Part shown: piece after piece, positions 1 to 8,996 of the stretch
How the letters are laid out: each line of letters begins with the position of its first letter
How positions within the stretch are numbered: position 1 is the stretch's first letter
Assembly (NCBI RefSeq): GCF_000378965.1
Contig: NZ_KB900536.1
Location: 3,287,407-3,351,406 of the forward strand
Length of the DNA stretch: 64,000 nucleotides
DNA from: Thioalkalivibrio thiocyanodenitrificans ARhD 1
GTDB lineage: Bacteria > Pseudomonadota > Gammaproteobacteria > Ectothiorhodospirales > Ectothiorhodospiraceae
Reading direction: 5' to 3'
Position numbers and translations under genes: made by a program
The notes under the pieces: model-generated
Told to the model about the DNA's origin: nothing
The model's database searches: none
What the model saw: only the letters and a program-made list of their open reading frames with translations

Positions 1-1262
1 ACTACGAGGCGAACTCCGACGAGTTCCGCACCCCGGAACGGATCCGGCTCGCCTACCTGATGCTCGATGATTCGACCCTGCGTGACGAGGTCAGTGTCAC
101 GGAATCCGACCTTCGCCGCGAGTACGAGCAGCGCATGGATCAGTTCACCCGGCCCGAGGAGCGGCGGGCCCGGCATATCCTCGTGAGCGTGCCGGACGAT
201 GCCGGTCCGGATGCCGTGGCCGTGGCTGAGGAACGCGCGCGGGAACTGTACCGGCGCATCGACGAAGGTGGGGATTTCGCGGCACTGGCCGCCGAAGCCT
301 CCGACGACCCGCTGGCGGCCACCGGGGGTGGTGACCTGGGTTTCATTGCCCGGGGGGATATGGACCCCGACATGGAGGCGGTGCTGTTTACACTTCGGGA
401 AGGGGACGTGAGTCAGCCGATCCGGACGCGCCTGGGTTTCCAGGTGATCGAGCTCACCGAGATCCGCCCGGCGGAGCGTACGCCCTTTGCGGAGGTGCGC
501 GAGGAGGTCGAGGCCGAGTATCGCAGCCGCCGTATCGAGCGTCTGCAGATCGAGCTGACGGAACGGCTGCTGACGGAAAGCTATGAGCAGCCCGGCAGCC
601 TGGAACCGGCCGCGGAAGCCACGGGCCTGGAGATTCGTCACACGGACTGGTTTACCCGCGAGGGTGCTTCCGAGGGGCTGGCGGCCGAGCCCGAGGTATT
701 GCAGGTGGCCTTCAGCGACGATGTGCGTGATGGCAGGAACAGTGATCTGATCGACCTGCCCGACGGGCGCGTGGCGGTGATCCGGATTGAGGATCGTCAA
801 CCCGCGGCACCGCGGCCGTTGGAAGAGGTGGCCGACGAGATCCGCCTGAGGCTCGTGTGGGAGGAGGCCCGTGCCCGGGCCGAGACCGCCGGTGAACAGG
901 CTCTGGAGCGCCTGCGCGAAGGCGTATCATTTGACGAGGCCGTGGCGGACCTGCCCGGTGTCGGCAGCGACGGCCTGTGGATCACCCGCGAGTCCGGTGA
1001 TATCTCCTCCCGGCTCCTGCATCGGATCTTCACCATGCCCCGTCCGTCCGCGGATGCCCCCTTGTACGGCGGCGTGGCCGTGGACGGCGGTGATTATGCG
1101 ATCTTCGTGCAGCATGACTGGGAAGCCGGCGAAGTGGATCCGTCGCTTCGCAGCGATGCCGCGGCGCAACTGGCCGGGCTCTATGGCGGCCTCGAGTTCG
1201 AGGCGCTGTATCGGGCCCTGGAGGCGGAAGCCAGGATTGAGATCTTCCGCGACAACCTGTGA
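1..1262 (+). CDS. ppiD: Peptidyl-prolyl cis-trans isomerase D (PpiD), 3' part
   Basis: The reading frame is open from base 3, upstream of the first in-frame ATG at 60, so this is the C-terminal 419 residues of a longer protein; PpiD is usually about 620 residues. PpiD is an inner-membrane-anchored periplasmic chaperone at the Sec translocon that helps newly exported outer-membrane proteins. A parvulin-type rotamase domain is visible in roughly the first 150 residues, with RARHILV near its start, then GDLGFIARGDMDPDME and LGFQVIELTEI. The remainder matches the C-terminal chaperone region. The membrane anchor would lie outside the window. fabI follows on the opposite strand, as is common in gammaproteobacteria. 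The stop at 1260-1262 is 8 nt before a large inverted repeat. Identification is from domain pattern and context. Confidence 0.9.
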   Translation, partial: YEANSDEFRTPERIRLAYLMLDDSTLRDEVSVTESDLRREYEQRMDQFTRPEERRARHILVSVPDDAGPDAVAVAEERARELYRRIDEGGDFAALAAEASDDPLAATGGGDLGFIARGDMDPDMEAVLFTLREGDVSQPIRTRLGFQVIELTEIRPAERTPFAEVREEVEAEYRSRRIERLQIELTERLLTESYEQPGSLEPAAEATGLEIRHTDWFTREGASEGLAAEPEVLQVAFSDDVRDGRNSDLIDLPDGRVAVIRIEDRQPAAPRPLEEVADEIRLRLVWEEARARAETAGEQALERLREGVSFDEAVADLPGVGSDGLWITRESGDISSRLLHRIFTMPRPSADAPLYGGVAVDGGDYAIFVQHDWEAGEVDPSLRSDAAAQLAGLYGGLEFEALYRALEAEARIEIFRDNL

Positions 1263-1270
1263 CAAAGTCG

Positions 1271-1368
1271 GAAGTGTGAATTGAGAAGCACGAATAAACG
1301 CAAATAACGCAAGAGGCGAGCCAGTGGCTCGCCTCTTGCGTTTAGTCCCACTTCTCAATTCACACTTC
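1271..1368. repeat. Compound inverted repeat between ppiD and fabI
   Basis: There are two nested perfect inverted repeats. The outer arms (1271-1288 and 1351-1368, 18 bp) carry the GAAGTGTGAATTGAGAAG family. The inner arms (1306-1323 and 1325-1342, 18 bp) carry AACGCAAGAGG-type sequence. The right outer arm overlaps the fabI stop codon (TGA on the minus strand at 1362-1360) and its last sense codons. The site lies between converging genes and could stop transcription from both sides, but it has no T-run. The outer sequence recurs at 28410-28543 and the inner one resembles 6985-7087. Confidence 0.85.
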
Positions 1369-2148
1369 AGCGGGCCCCAGTCCGAGGATGTTGTATCCGG
1401 AATCAACGTACAGGATCTCTCCGGTGATCCCGGAGGCCAGATCCGAGGCCAGGAAGGCACCTGCATTGCCCACGTCGTCGATGGTTACGTTCCGGCGCAA
1501 CGGGGCGTTCTTCTCGACGTGGTCGAGGATCTTGCGAAAGTCGCCGATGCCGGCGGCCGCCAACGTGCGGATGGGACCTGCGGAAATGGCGTTGACGCGG
1601 ATGGCCTCGGGGCCCAGGGTGTAGGCCAGGTAGCGGACATTGGCCTCCAGGCTCGCCTTGGCCAGACCCATGACGTTGTAGCTCGGCATGGCACGTACCG
1701 CCCCCAGGTAGCTCAGGGTCAGGATGGCGGCATTGCGGTCCTTCATCATGTGCCGGCCGGCCTTGGCCAGCGCAGCCAGGCTGTATGAACTGATGTCATG
1801 GGCGGTACGGAAACCTTCCCGGGTGACGTTGTCCAGGAAATCACCCTCCAGTTCTTCCTTGGGGGCGAAGGCCACCGAGTGCACCAGCACGTCGAGGCTC
1901 TCCCAGTAGTTGTCCAGGTGCTCGAAGACGGCATCCACCTCCTGGTCGCTCTCCACGTTGCATGGCACCAGGATGTCGGAGTCGAACTCCGCGGCGAGTT
2001 TCTCCACACGTTCCTTGAGGCGTTCGTTCTGGTAGGTAAAGGCCAGCTCCGCCCCTTCGCGCCGCATGGCCCTGGCGATGCCGTAGGCGATGGACCGATT
2101 GCTGGCGACGCCGACGATCAGCGCGCGCTTGCCGGTGAGTAAACCCAT
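1360..2148 (-). CDS. fabI: Enoyl-[acyl-carrier-protein] reductase (NADH), FabI
   Basis: FabI carries out the last reduction of each fatty-acid elongation cycle in the cytosol, reducing trans-2-enoyl-ACP with NAD(P)H. The 262-residue length is typical. The protein opens with the short-chain-dehydrogenase dinucleotide fold ([18 protein letters not shown]) and has the FabI catalytic pattern SYNVMGLAK, with Tyr and Lys spaced Y-x6-K. The C-terminal region has [14 protein letters not shown] chose the ATG at 2148, which has an AGGAG Shine-Dalgarno just upstream, over an upstream in-frame ATG at 2199. The gene converges on ppiD. Its final codons and stop fall inside the flanking inverted repeat. Confidence 0.96.
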   Translation of the reverse strand: MGLLTGKRALIVGVASNRSIAYGIARAMRREGAELAFTYQNERLKERVEKLAAEFDSDILVPCNVESDQEVDAVFEHLDNYWESLDVLVHSVAFAPKEELEGDFLDNVTREGFRTAHDISSYSLAALAKAGRHMMKDRNAAILTLSYLGAVRAMPSYNVMGLAKASLEANVRYLAYTLGPEAIRVNAISAGPIRTLAAAGIGDFRKILDHVEKNAPLRRNVTIDDVGNAGAFLASDLASGITGEILYVDSGYNILGLGPAEV

Positions 2149-2332
2149 TTGCGTCTCCTGTACGATGATGTGCCTGCGCGTCCCTGGGGACTCGCACACC
2201 CGGATGAACCTGGGCGGCGATCACGGGTCTGACATCGCGACGGATGATGGCCGGATGGCCGCTCCAGTCGTCTGCCGGAAGTGATGATCGCATCATACTA
2301 TCCGACCCGGGTGCGATCCACTACGGGGTCGG

Positions 2333-2361
2333 ATGAAACGATCGGGGAATACATCTATAGT
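2333..2361 (+). promoter_or_regulatory. Putative sigma-70 promoter for the peptide transporter operon
   Basis: ATGAAA (2333-2338) and TATAGT (2356-2361) are separated by 17 nt, each matching consensus at four to five positions. It lies in the 263-nt gap between the divergent fabI and the binding-protein gene, about 50 nt before the start codon at 2412. Prediction by eye only. Confidence 0.4.
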
Positions 2362-2411
2362 GCGGATGCATTCTGAACAGCCCGACCCATACGTTCTACG
2401 GATTCCTGCCG

Positions 2412-4280
2412 ATGGAAAAACGCTTCTCCGCCAGAGATCTTCCGCTCATCATCGGGCTGTCGCTCATAGTCATTCTGATGGTCCTTCTCATGTATCAGGT
2501 GGACCGGCAGTGGTCGCGCATGGCGGAGATGCATCGGGCCATGCAGGAGCAGAGTGACGATCTGCGCAGGTTACGTGTGGCCCTCCAATCCCTGGAGGGG
2601 CTTGCGCGCACCGGTGCGTTGGCGCCATCTGATGCACCGGGAGCCGCGGACGATGTGGCCGGGGCATTCCAGCGCGCCCTGCGCGCAAGCCGGGACCCGG
2701 AGTTCGCGCCGGGTGACTGGCTGGTGCGGGCGTTTCCCACCGGGCTGAGTACCGTCACGCCGCTGGTATCCAGTGACGCCTACGCGAGCGAGGTGCAGGG
2801 CTACGTACTGGAATCTCTGCTGACACGTGACCCGGATACCCTGGAGTGGCAGGGTCTGATTGCCCGGGATTGGGACATCAGTGAGGACGGACTGATCATC
2901 ACCTTCCGCATGCGTCCCGATGTCACCTTCTCCGACGGCACACCGCTGACGGCGGATGACGTGATGTTCACCTTTGATTTCATCATGACCGAGGCCATTG
3001 CCGCGCCGCGTTCCAGGGCATTCATGGAGAAGCTGGAGAGGGTCGAGGCGCTGGACGAGCACGAAGTCGCCTTCACCTTCGCCGAGCCCTACTTCAACAG
3101 CCTGCAACTGGCGGGCGGCATGGCGATCCTGCCGCGCCATTTCTACGAGTCCTATCTGGACGAACCCGAGACCTTCAATCAGTCCCGGGGTCTGCTCATG
3201 GGGTCCGGGCCCTATCGCCTGTCCGACCCGAAGGGCTGGACGCCGGACCAGGGGCTGGTGGAGCTGGAGCGCAATCCCCGCTACTGGGGACCGGTGGAGC
3301 CGCCGTTCGACCGCGTGGTCTGGCGTGTGATCGAGAACGACAGCGCGCGGCTCACCACGTTCCGCAATGGTGACATCGATGCCTACGGGGCCCGGCCGAG
3401 GGAGTATCAGCGTCTGCTGGATGACGAGCAGCTGCGGGAACGTACCCGGCACTACGAGTACATGAGCCCCACGGCCGGTTATGTTTACATCGGCTGGAAT
3501 CAGGAGCGCGACGGCAAGGCCACCCGGTTTGCGGACCGCCGGGTTCGCCAGGCCATGAGCCATCTCACCCATATCGACCGCATCATCGACGAGATCATGC
3601 TGGGCTATGCGGAACCGGCGGTGAGCCCGTTCAATCCGCGCAGCCCCCAGCACGACACGTCGCTCGAACCCTATCCCTTCGATCTGGCGCGTGCCGGCGA
3701 GTTGCTGCATGAGGCGGGCTACCGTACGCGCAACCGGGACGGCATTCTGCAGGACGGGGACGGGAGGCCGTTCGAGTTCGACCTGGTGTTCTTCCAGGAC
3801 AACGAGGATACGCGCCGTATCGTGCTGTTCCTGCGCGATCTCTATGCGCGCGCGGGTATTCTCATGCGCCCGCGCCCCACGGAGTGGTCGGTGATGCTGG
3901 ATCTGCTCAACCGCAAGGACTTCGATGCCATCACGCTGGGCTGGACCAGCGGCGTCGAGACCGACATCTACCAGATGTTTCATTCAAGCCAGACTGTGGG
4001 CGGCGGTGACAACTTCATCAATTACCGAAACCCGGCACTGGATGAACTCATCGACCGGGCCCGCAGCGAGGTGAACGAGGATGCGCGCATGCCGCTGTGG
4101 CAGGAGGCGGAGCGCATCCTTCACGAGGACCAGCCCTACACCTTCCTGATGCGCCGCCAGACGCTCGCCTTCATAGACCGGCGCGTGAAGAATCTGGGCA
4201 TCACGCGGCTCGGTCTCAACATGGGTATCGTGCCGGTGGAGATCTATGTGCCGGTGGAGCAGCAGAGATATGCGAGATGA
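2412..4280 (+). CDS. Peptide-binding protein of a Yej-like ABC importer, apparently membrane-tethered
   Basis: A 622-residue family 5 extracellular solute-binding protein, the substrate receptor of an oligopeptide importer. The SBP_bac_5 core starts near residue 105 (SDAYASEVQGYVLESLLTRD), with the family signature region LIARDWDISEDGLIITFRMR. Unlike most binding proteins, the N-terminus is a short basic segment followed by an uncleaved-looking hydrophobic helix (about residues 11-28) and a charged, coiled-coil-like stretch (about 30-62). No lipobox or clear signal-peptidase site is visible. I infer a protein anchored in the inner membrane by its N-terminus. It is first in a run with two permeases and a double ATPase, the same order as yejABEF. 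The start codon has only a weak ribosome-binding site. Confidence 0.85.
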   Translation: MEKRFSARDLPLIIGLSLIVILMVLLMYQVDRQWSRMAEMHRAMQEQSDDLRRLRVALQSLEGLARTGALAPSDAPGAADDVAGAFQRALRASRDPEFAPGDWLVRAFPTGLSTVTPLVSSDAYASEVQGYVLESLLTRDPDTLEWQGLIARDWDISEDGLIITFRMRPDVTFSDGTPLTADDVMFTFDFIMTEAIAAPRSRAFMEKLERVEALDEHEVAFTFAEPYFNSLQLAGGMAILPRHFYESYLDEPETFNQSRGLLMGSGPYRLSDPKGWTPDQGLVELERNPRYWGPVEPPFDRVVWRVIENDSARLTTFRNGDIDAYGARPREYQRLLDDEQLRERTRHYEYMSPTAGYVYIGWNQERDGKATRFADRRVRQAMSHLTHIDRIIDEIMLGYAEPAVSPFNPRSPQHDTSLEPYPFDLARAGELLHEAGYRTRNRDGILQDGDGRPFEFDLVFFQDNEDTRRIVLFLRDLYARAGILMRPRPTEWSVMLDLLNRKDFDAITLGWTSGVETDIYQMFHSSQTVGGGDNFINYRNPALDELIDRARSEVNEDARMPLWQEAERILHEDQPYTFLMRRQTLAFIDRRVKNLGITRLGLNMGIVPVEIYVPVEQQRYAR

Positions 4281-4290
4281 TTCACGGGTT

Positions 4291-4390
4291 AAAGTTCAAG
4301 GTTCAAAGTTCAAGGTTCAAAGGGATGGCTCTACGGCACCCAATGCCATGCAACCGCCCTCCCTTGAACTTTGAACCTTGAACTTTGAAT
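4291..4390. repeat. TTCAARG heptamer inverted repeat inside the transporter operon
   Basis: The left arm (4291-4325) is built of alternating TTCAAAG and TTCAAGG units. The right arm (4360-4390) is the reverse complement of the same pattern, shifted by one unit. The region between the arms is about 34 nt. It lies between the binding-protein stop (4278-4280) and the GTG start of the first permease (4402), inside what should be one transcript. Confidence 0.85.
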
Positions 4391-4401
4391 AGGCCTTTCC
4401 C

Positions 4402-5790
4402 GTGACCACGTATCTCCTTCGCCGTCTGCTGCTCATGTTCCCCACCTTGCTGGGGATCACGCTGGTGGTGTTCGTGGTGATGGCGGCGGCGCCCGGGGGC
4501 ATCAGCGCGCAGGCGCTGGTGGACGGGCTCAATCTGGAGCCGCAGGCCAAGCAGGCGCTGGAGGACTATTACAACCGCCGTTACGGGCTGGATCAGCCGG
4601 CACCGGTTCAGTACCTGCGCTGGCTCAACAATGTGTCACCGGTGGGGTTTCGCATCGACGAGACCACCGGCGATCTGGGTCGTTTCTCCCTGATCAAGGG
4701 GTCGGATCTGGGTACCAGCTTTCGTTACGGGCGTCCGGTCATGGATCTGATCGCCGAGCGCCTGCCCATCACCCTGCTGCTCAATGTGATCTCCATTCCG
4801 CTGATCTATGTGATCGCCATCGCCATCGGCGTGCACGCGGCCACACGCCGCGGCAGCAGCTTCGACGTGAGTTCCAGCGTGGTGATGCTGGGACTGTGGT
4901 CGGTGCCTACCATGCTGGCAGGCGTGCTGATGATCGGCTTCTTTGCCTCGGATCAGTTCTGGCGGTGGTTTCCGACGGGCGGGCTGAGCCGGCGGGAGGC
5001 GCTGGACATGCCCTTTCTTCCCCACTGGGGGAGTCTTGGCGACGTACTGATGGTCTTTCTGCTGGCGGGTATCGGTGCTGTCCTGCTGGTGTGGCTGAGT
5101 ATCAGGGGGGCGGTTCGCCTGCGCATGGCGGTACTCGGTGTGCTCGGTGCGGTGGCCGGTGCCCTTGTGGCATCGCAGCCGGCGGGCATGGCCGGTTTCG
5201 GCGTATTCAACGTGGTGATGGCAGTGCTGGTCGGGGGTATGCTTGCCGCCATCGGGTGGAGCGGATTTGATGCCCTGCGTACGGCCACTCTGGGGCTTCT
5301 GGGCGCCATCCTGGGTGTGGTGGTCGCCGCCCAGCTCGGGCAGGAGGGTTTCGTGCGCGGCTTCCTGCTGGATCGCAGCTGGCATCTCGTGCTGCCGGTC
5401 ATCTGTCTTTCCTACGGCGGCTTCGCCTTTCTTGCCAAACTTACGCGCTCCTCCCTGCTTGAGAACCTGATGGCAGACTACGCGCGCACGGCGCGTGCCA
5501 AGGGCGTCTCCGAGCGGGACGTGCTCTGGAAGCACGTGTTCCGCAATTCCCTGTTGCCGCTGATCACCGTCTCCGCCACATTGCTGCCGAGCCTACTGGC
5601 CGGGTCGGTGATCGTGGAGACCATCTTCAGCATCGACGGCATGGGCAAGCTTGCCGTGGATGCGGTCCGCGGGCGCGATCGGGAACTGGTGCTGTCGGTG
5701 ACGCTGATCAGCGGCCTGCTGACCCTGGCCGGTTACCTGCTGGCGGACCTGTGCTACGCCATCGTCGATCCGCGGGTGAGTTATGACTGA
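4402..5790 (+). CDS. Peptide ABC transporter permease, YejB-like, enlarged
   Basis: Inner-membrane permease of the dipeptide/oligopeptide (DppB/OppB/YejB) class, 462 residues compared with about 360 for E. coli YejB. The N-terminal helix TTYLLRRLLLMFPTLLGIT, the conserved LPITLLLN segment and the EAA loop that contacts the ATPase (YARTARAKGVSERDVLWKH) are all present. The C-terminus ends in the family motif IVDPRVSYD. The extra length lies between about residues 213 and 312, where four additional hydrophobic stretches interrupt the usual topology just before the LVLPVI helix. The start is GTG and the end overlaps the next permease by 8 nt, consistent with translational coupling. Confidence 0.88.
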   Translation: MTTYLLRRLLLMFPTLLGITLVVFVVMAAAPGGISAQALVDGLNLEPQAKQALEDYYNRRYGLDQPAPVQYLRWLNNVSPVGFRIDETTGDLGRFSLIKGSDLGTSFRYGRPVMDLIAERLPITLLLNVISIPLIYVIAIAIGVHAATRRGSSFDVSSSVVMLGLWSVPTMLAGVLMIGFFASDQFWRWFPTGGLSRREALDMPFLPHWGSLGDVLMVFLLAGIGAVLLVWLSIRGAVRLRMAVLGVLGAVAGALVASQPAGMAGFGVFNVVMAVLVGGMLAAIGWSGFDALRTATLGLLGAILGVVVAAQLGQEGFVRGFLLDRSWHLVLPVICLSYGGFAFLAKLTRSSLLENLMADYARTARAKGVSERDVLWKHVFRNSLLPLITVSATLLPSLLAGSVIVETIFSIDGMGKLAVDAVRGRDRELVLSVTLISGLLTLAGYLLADLCYAIVDPRVSYD

Positions 5791-6973
5791 GGCCGCCGCC
5801 GTGACAGGCCAGCCGCCGCGCCGGCGCAGCTACAGCGCCGAGGTGCTCAGGGAAGTGTTCACGCGCTGGGGTGCCCGCATCGGCATGGCGTGGATACTGC
5901 TCCTGGCGGGCGTGGCCGTGTTCTCGCCGTTCCTGGCCACCAGCCATCCCCTGCTGCTGTCGGAGGGTGGGCGCATCTCCAGCCCTGTGCTGGGTCATCT
6001 GACGCCGGCGGACTTGACCATACTCACGGCGTTTCTTGCCGCGGTGTCCGTGCTCTTCTTACGCAGGCCGTTCCGCCAGCGCCTGCTGGTGGTGCTGATC
6101 GCGCTGTCCGTGGGGGCGGGCCTTAGTTACAGTCTTGTCTCACCGCCGTCGCTGGTCATCTACGAGCAGTACCGGGAAGCCCAGGCCGAAGGCCGTTATG
6201 ACTGGGTCGTGCGCGCACCGATCCCCTATTCACCCAAGGATTACCTGCGCGACCACGGCGACACCGGCCTTCAGGCCCCGCTCGGCATCCAGGAACGGCG
6301 CCATTGGCTGGGCACGGAGGAGAACGGCGCCGATGTGCTTTCGCGGATGATCCATGCATCGCGCATCGCCCTTGCGATCGGTTTCATTGCCACGGGAATC
6401 GCGCTTTTCATCGGTGTGATTATCGGCGGGCTTATGGGCTATTTCTCCGGCATCGTGGATATCATCGGCATGAGGCTTGTGGAGATCTTCGAGGCCATTC
6501 CGACGCTCTTCCTGCTACTCACCTTCGTCGCCTTCTTCGGACGAAGTCTGTACATGATGATGATCATCATCGGCATCACGTCCTGGTCCGGTTACGCGCG
6601 CTACGTGCGTGCCGAGTTCCTGAAGCTGCGCCAGCAGGAATATGTGCAGGCGGCGGTGGCCTGCGGACTGCCGCTGCGCTCGATCCTTTTTCGTCACATG
6701 CTGCCCAACGGCGCGGCCCCCATCCTGGTGGCGGCCAGTTTTGGTGTCGCCTCTGCCATTCTCGCCGAGGCGACCCTGAGTTTCCTGGGCCTGGGTCTGG
6801 TGGACGATCCGTCCTGGGGCCAGATGCTCAACCAGGCCGTGCAGTCCTCCACCTTCAACTGGTGGATGGCGGCCTTCCCGGGCGGCGCGATCTTTCTCAC
6901 GGTGTTTGCCTACAACCTGGTGGGCGAATCCCTGCGCGACGCGCTGGATCCGCATTTGAAGAAAAACGCCTGA
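5783..6973 (+). CDS. Peptide ABC transporter permease, YejE/OppC-like, enlarged
   Basis: Second permease of the importer, 396 residues; YejE and OppC proteins are usually nearer 300-345. It has the OppC-type N-terminal helix (GMAWILLLAGVAVFSPFLA), the HWLGTEENGADVLSRMIHASR segment typical of this permease, an EAA-like loop (QEYVQAAVACGLPLRSILFRHMLPN) and the C-terminal NLVGESLRDALDPHLKK. Two extra hydrophobic segments (about residues 77-93 and 101-118) lie in the loop after the first helix, where related proteins have a soluble loop. The start overlaps the end of the upstream permease. A repeat hairpin separates it from the ATPase gene. Confidence 0.88.
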   Translation: MTEAAAVTGQPPRRRSYSAEVLREVFTRWGARIGMAWILLLAGVAVFSPFLATSHPLLLSEGGRISSPVLGHLTPADLTILTAFLAAVSVLFLRRPFRQRLLVVLIALSVGAGLSYSLVSPPSLVIYEQYREAQAEGRYDWVVRAPIPYSPKDYLRDHGDTGLQAPLGIQERRHWLGTEENGADVLSRMIHASRIALAIGFIATGIALFIGVIIGGLMGYFSGIVDIIGMRLVEIFEAIPTLFLLLTFVAFFGRSLYMMMIIIGITSWSGYARYVRAEFLKLRQQEYVQAAVACGLPLRSILFRHMLPNGAAPILVAASFGVASAILAEATLSFLGLGLVDDPSWGQMLNQAVQSSTFNWWMAAFPGGAIFLTVFAYNLVGESLRDALDPHLKKNA

Positions 6974-6984
6974 ACGGCATGACC

Positions 6985-7087
6985 GCGACGCAAAGACGCA
7001 AAGACGCTAAGGGACGCAAAGAATTTGCTTGAACAATCCTTACAACGCCGTTTTGCGAAGCTTTGCGCCTTCGCGCCTTTGCGTCGC
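6985..7087. repeat. ACGCAAAG inverted repeat inside the transporter operon
   Basis: The left arm (6985-7021) carries ACGCAAAG units at 8-10 nt spacing. The right arm (7052-7087) carries the reverse-complement units, with a few mismatches. It fills most of the gap between the second permease (stop 6971-6973) and the ATPase gene (ATG 7114). The unit resembles the inner arms of the repeat at 1306-1342. Confidence 0.85.
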
Positions 7088-7113
7088 ATTTAAGTCCGCC
7101 TTGGAATGTCGCC

Positions 7114-8802
7114 ATGCTGCTTGAAGTGAAGAACCTCCAGACCCATCTGCGTGCCGGCGGGGAGACCGTCAAGGCGGTGGATGACGTGAGCTTCCACATC
7201 GAGCGCGGGGAGACGTTCTGCGTGGTGGGGGAGTCGGGCAGCGGGAAGTCGGTCACGGCCCTGTCGGTGATCCAGTTGCTGCCCGGGGCCATCTCCAGCC
7301 ATCCGTCGGGTGAGATCCTGTTCGATTACCGGCATCCGGACGGGCGGACGGAGCGGGTGGACATGCTGGCGCTTTCGGATGCACGCCGGCGCGAGATTCG
7401 CGGCAGCCGTATCAGCATGATCTTTCAGGAGCCCATGACCTCGCTCAACCCGGTGTTCACGGTGGGCGACCAGATCGTTGAAACCCTCAGGTTGCATCGA
7501 CCCGCCATGAGCGAAGCCGAAGCCCGGGAGCGGGCGGTGGATGCCCTGGCTCAGGTGCGGATCCCCAACCCCGCGGAGCGATTTCACGAGTTCCCCCATC
7601 GCCTTTCGGGAGGGCAGCGTCAGCGCGTGATGATCGCCATGGCCATGGCCTGCGAGCCCGATCTGCTGATCGCCGACGAACCTACCACCGCGTTGGACGT
7701 GACCGTGCAGGCCGAGATTCTGAAGCTGATGCGCGCGCTTCAGGAGAAGAACGGCATGGGCATCCTGTTCATCACCCACGACTTCGGCGTGGTGGCCCAG
7801 ATGGCGAAACGACTCGCGGTGATGCGTCTGGGGCGGATCGTGGAGACGGGCGATGTACGGCAGGTGCTCAACGATCCCGGGCATGCGTACACCCGGCAGC
7901 TGATCGACGCCCTCCCTGAGAATCTCAATGCCCGCCGGATTGCCCGCGTGGAAGGCGGGGAGGCGGCGCCCGCACCCTCTGCCGGCCCGGGCGGCGGGCA
8001 ACCGCTGGTGAGCCTCGAGGGGGTGAAGATCCATTTCCCCGTGCGCAAGGGCCTGCTGCGCCGCGTGGTGGATCAGGTGCGTGCCGTGGACGGGGTGTCG
8101 CTGGAGATTCCGCGGGGCAGTGTGCTTGCCCTGGTGGGCGAATCCGGCTGCGGCAAGACCACCCTGGGGCGCGGCATCCTTCGGCTGGTCGACGCCACCG
8201 CCGGGCGCATCCGGTTCGGGAATGACGATATCACGGCGCTTTCCCCGAAAGAGATGCGGCCCTACCGGCGCCGCATGCAGATCATCTTTCAGGATCCGGC
8301 CTCATCCCTGAACCCGCGTCTGACCGTGGCAGCGGCCCTGACGGAGCCCATGGCCGTGCACGGTATCGGCGAATCACCCGAGGACCGTCTGGAACGGGCG
8401 GCGGGGGTGCTGGAGCAGGTGCAACTCTCCCGCGACAGCCTGTGGCGCTACCCCCACGAGTTCTCCGGCGGCCAGCGCCAGCGCATCGGCATCGCCCGGG
8501 CCCTGGTGCTGGATCCCGGCTTCATTGTCTGTGACGAGGTGACCAGTGCGCTGGACGTGTCTGTCCAGGCGGAGATCCTGCAGATCCTTCAGAATCTCAA
8601 GGAGGAGCGCTCTCTGACGCTGTTGTTCATCACCCATAACATGGGGGTGGTCGAGTACCTTTCCGACACCATGGCGGTGATGTATCAGGGAAGGGTCGTG
8701 GAATACGGGCCGACAGACCGGGTCTGCAACCGCCCCGAGAACGACTACACGCGCAAGCTGCTCGCCGCCGTGCCTCGCCTGGATCTGGTCAGGGCCGCCT
8801 GA
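7114..8802 (+). CDS. Double-domain peptide ABC transporter ATPase, YejF-like
   Basis: A 562-residue cytoplasmic ATPase with two complete nucleotide-binding domains in tandem, the arrangement of YejF. The first half has Walker A GESGSGKS, signature LSGGQRQRV and Walker [10 protein letters not shown]. The second half has [17 protein letters not shown] and an aspartate-glutamate Walker B ([11 protein letters not shown]). Each half ends in the oligopeptide-transporter C-terminal extension ([25 protein letters not shown]). It should power import through the two upstream permeases. I chose the ATG at 7114 ([12 protein letters not shown], with GGAA upstream) because an earlier in-frame ATG at 7063 falls inside the repeat hairpin. 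A short linker at about residues 275-300 joins the halves. Confidence 0.93.
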   Translation: MLLEVKNLQTHLRAGGETVKAVDDVSFHIERGETFCVVGESGSGKSVTALSVIQLLPGAISSHPSGEILFDYRHPDGRTERVDMLALSDARRREIRGSRISMIFQEPMTSLNPVFTVGDQIVETLRLHRPAMSEAEARERAVDALAQVRIPNPAERFHEFPHRLSGGQRQRVMIAMAMACEPDLLIADEPTTALDVTVQAEILKLMRALQEKNGMGILFITHDFGVVAQMAKRLAVMRLGRIVETGDVRQVLNDPGHAYTRQLIDALPENLNARRIARVEGGEAAPAPSAGPGGGQPLVSLEGVKIHFPVRKGLLRRVVDQVRAVDGVSLEIPRGSVLALVGESGCGKTTLGRGILRLVDATAGRIRFGNDDITALSPKEMRPYRRRMQIIFQDPASSLNPRLTVAAALTEPMAVHGIGESPEDRLERAAGVLEQVQLSRDSLWRYPHEFSGGQRQRIGIARALVLDPGFIVCDEVTSALDVSVQAEILQILQNLKEERSLTLLFITHNMGVVEYLSDTMAVMYQGRVVEYGPTDRVCNRPENDYTRKLLAAVPRLDLVRAA

Positions 8803-8880
8803 CCCGGGTGAACGGCGTCCGGTGTGCAAGGCGTGGCACTCGATCGGTGGGGCGTCAAGGTGTCCCGCTACAATCTTGGA

Positions 8881-8996
8881 CGCCTCACGCCTCACGCCTC
8901 ACGCCTCACGCCTCACGCCTCACGCCTCACGCCTCACGCCTCACGCCTCACGCCTCACGCCTCACGCCTCACGCCTCACGCCTCACGCCTCACGCC
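8881..8996. repeat. Perfect tandem array of CGCCTCA, about 16.6 copies
   Basis: Sixteen uninterrupted identical CGCCTCA heptamers plus a partial unit (116 nt), with no spacers. On the minus strand the unit reads TGAGGCG, the same family as the array at 29479-29563, but no inverted partner arm is found here. The array runs into the 3' end of the FHA gene and supplies its last codons and its stop (8983-8985). Because 7 is not a multiple of 3, all three frames stay open, giving meaningless overlapping ORFs of HASRLTP repeats. Confidence 0.97.

Noticed and set aside
2571-3983. 470-codon ORF antisense to the peptide-binding protein
   Set aside because: The plus-strand frame has clear family motifs and the antisense frame does not.
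8881-8996. Possible CRISPR array
   Set aside because: The 7-nt units are directly contiguous with no spacers, and no cas genes are present.
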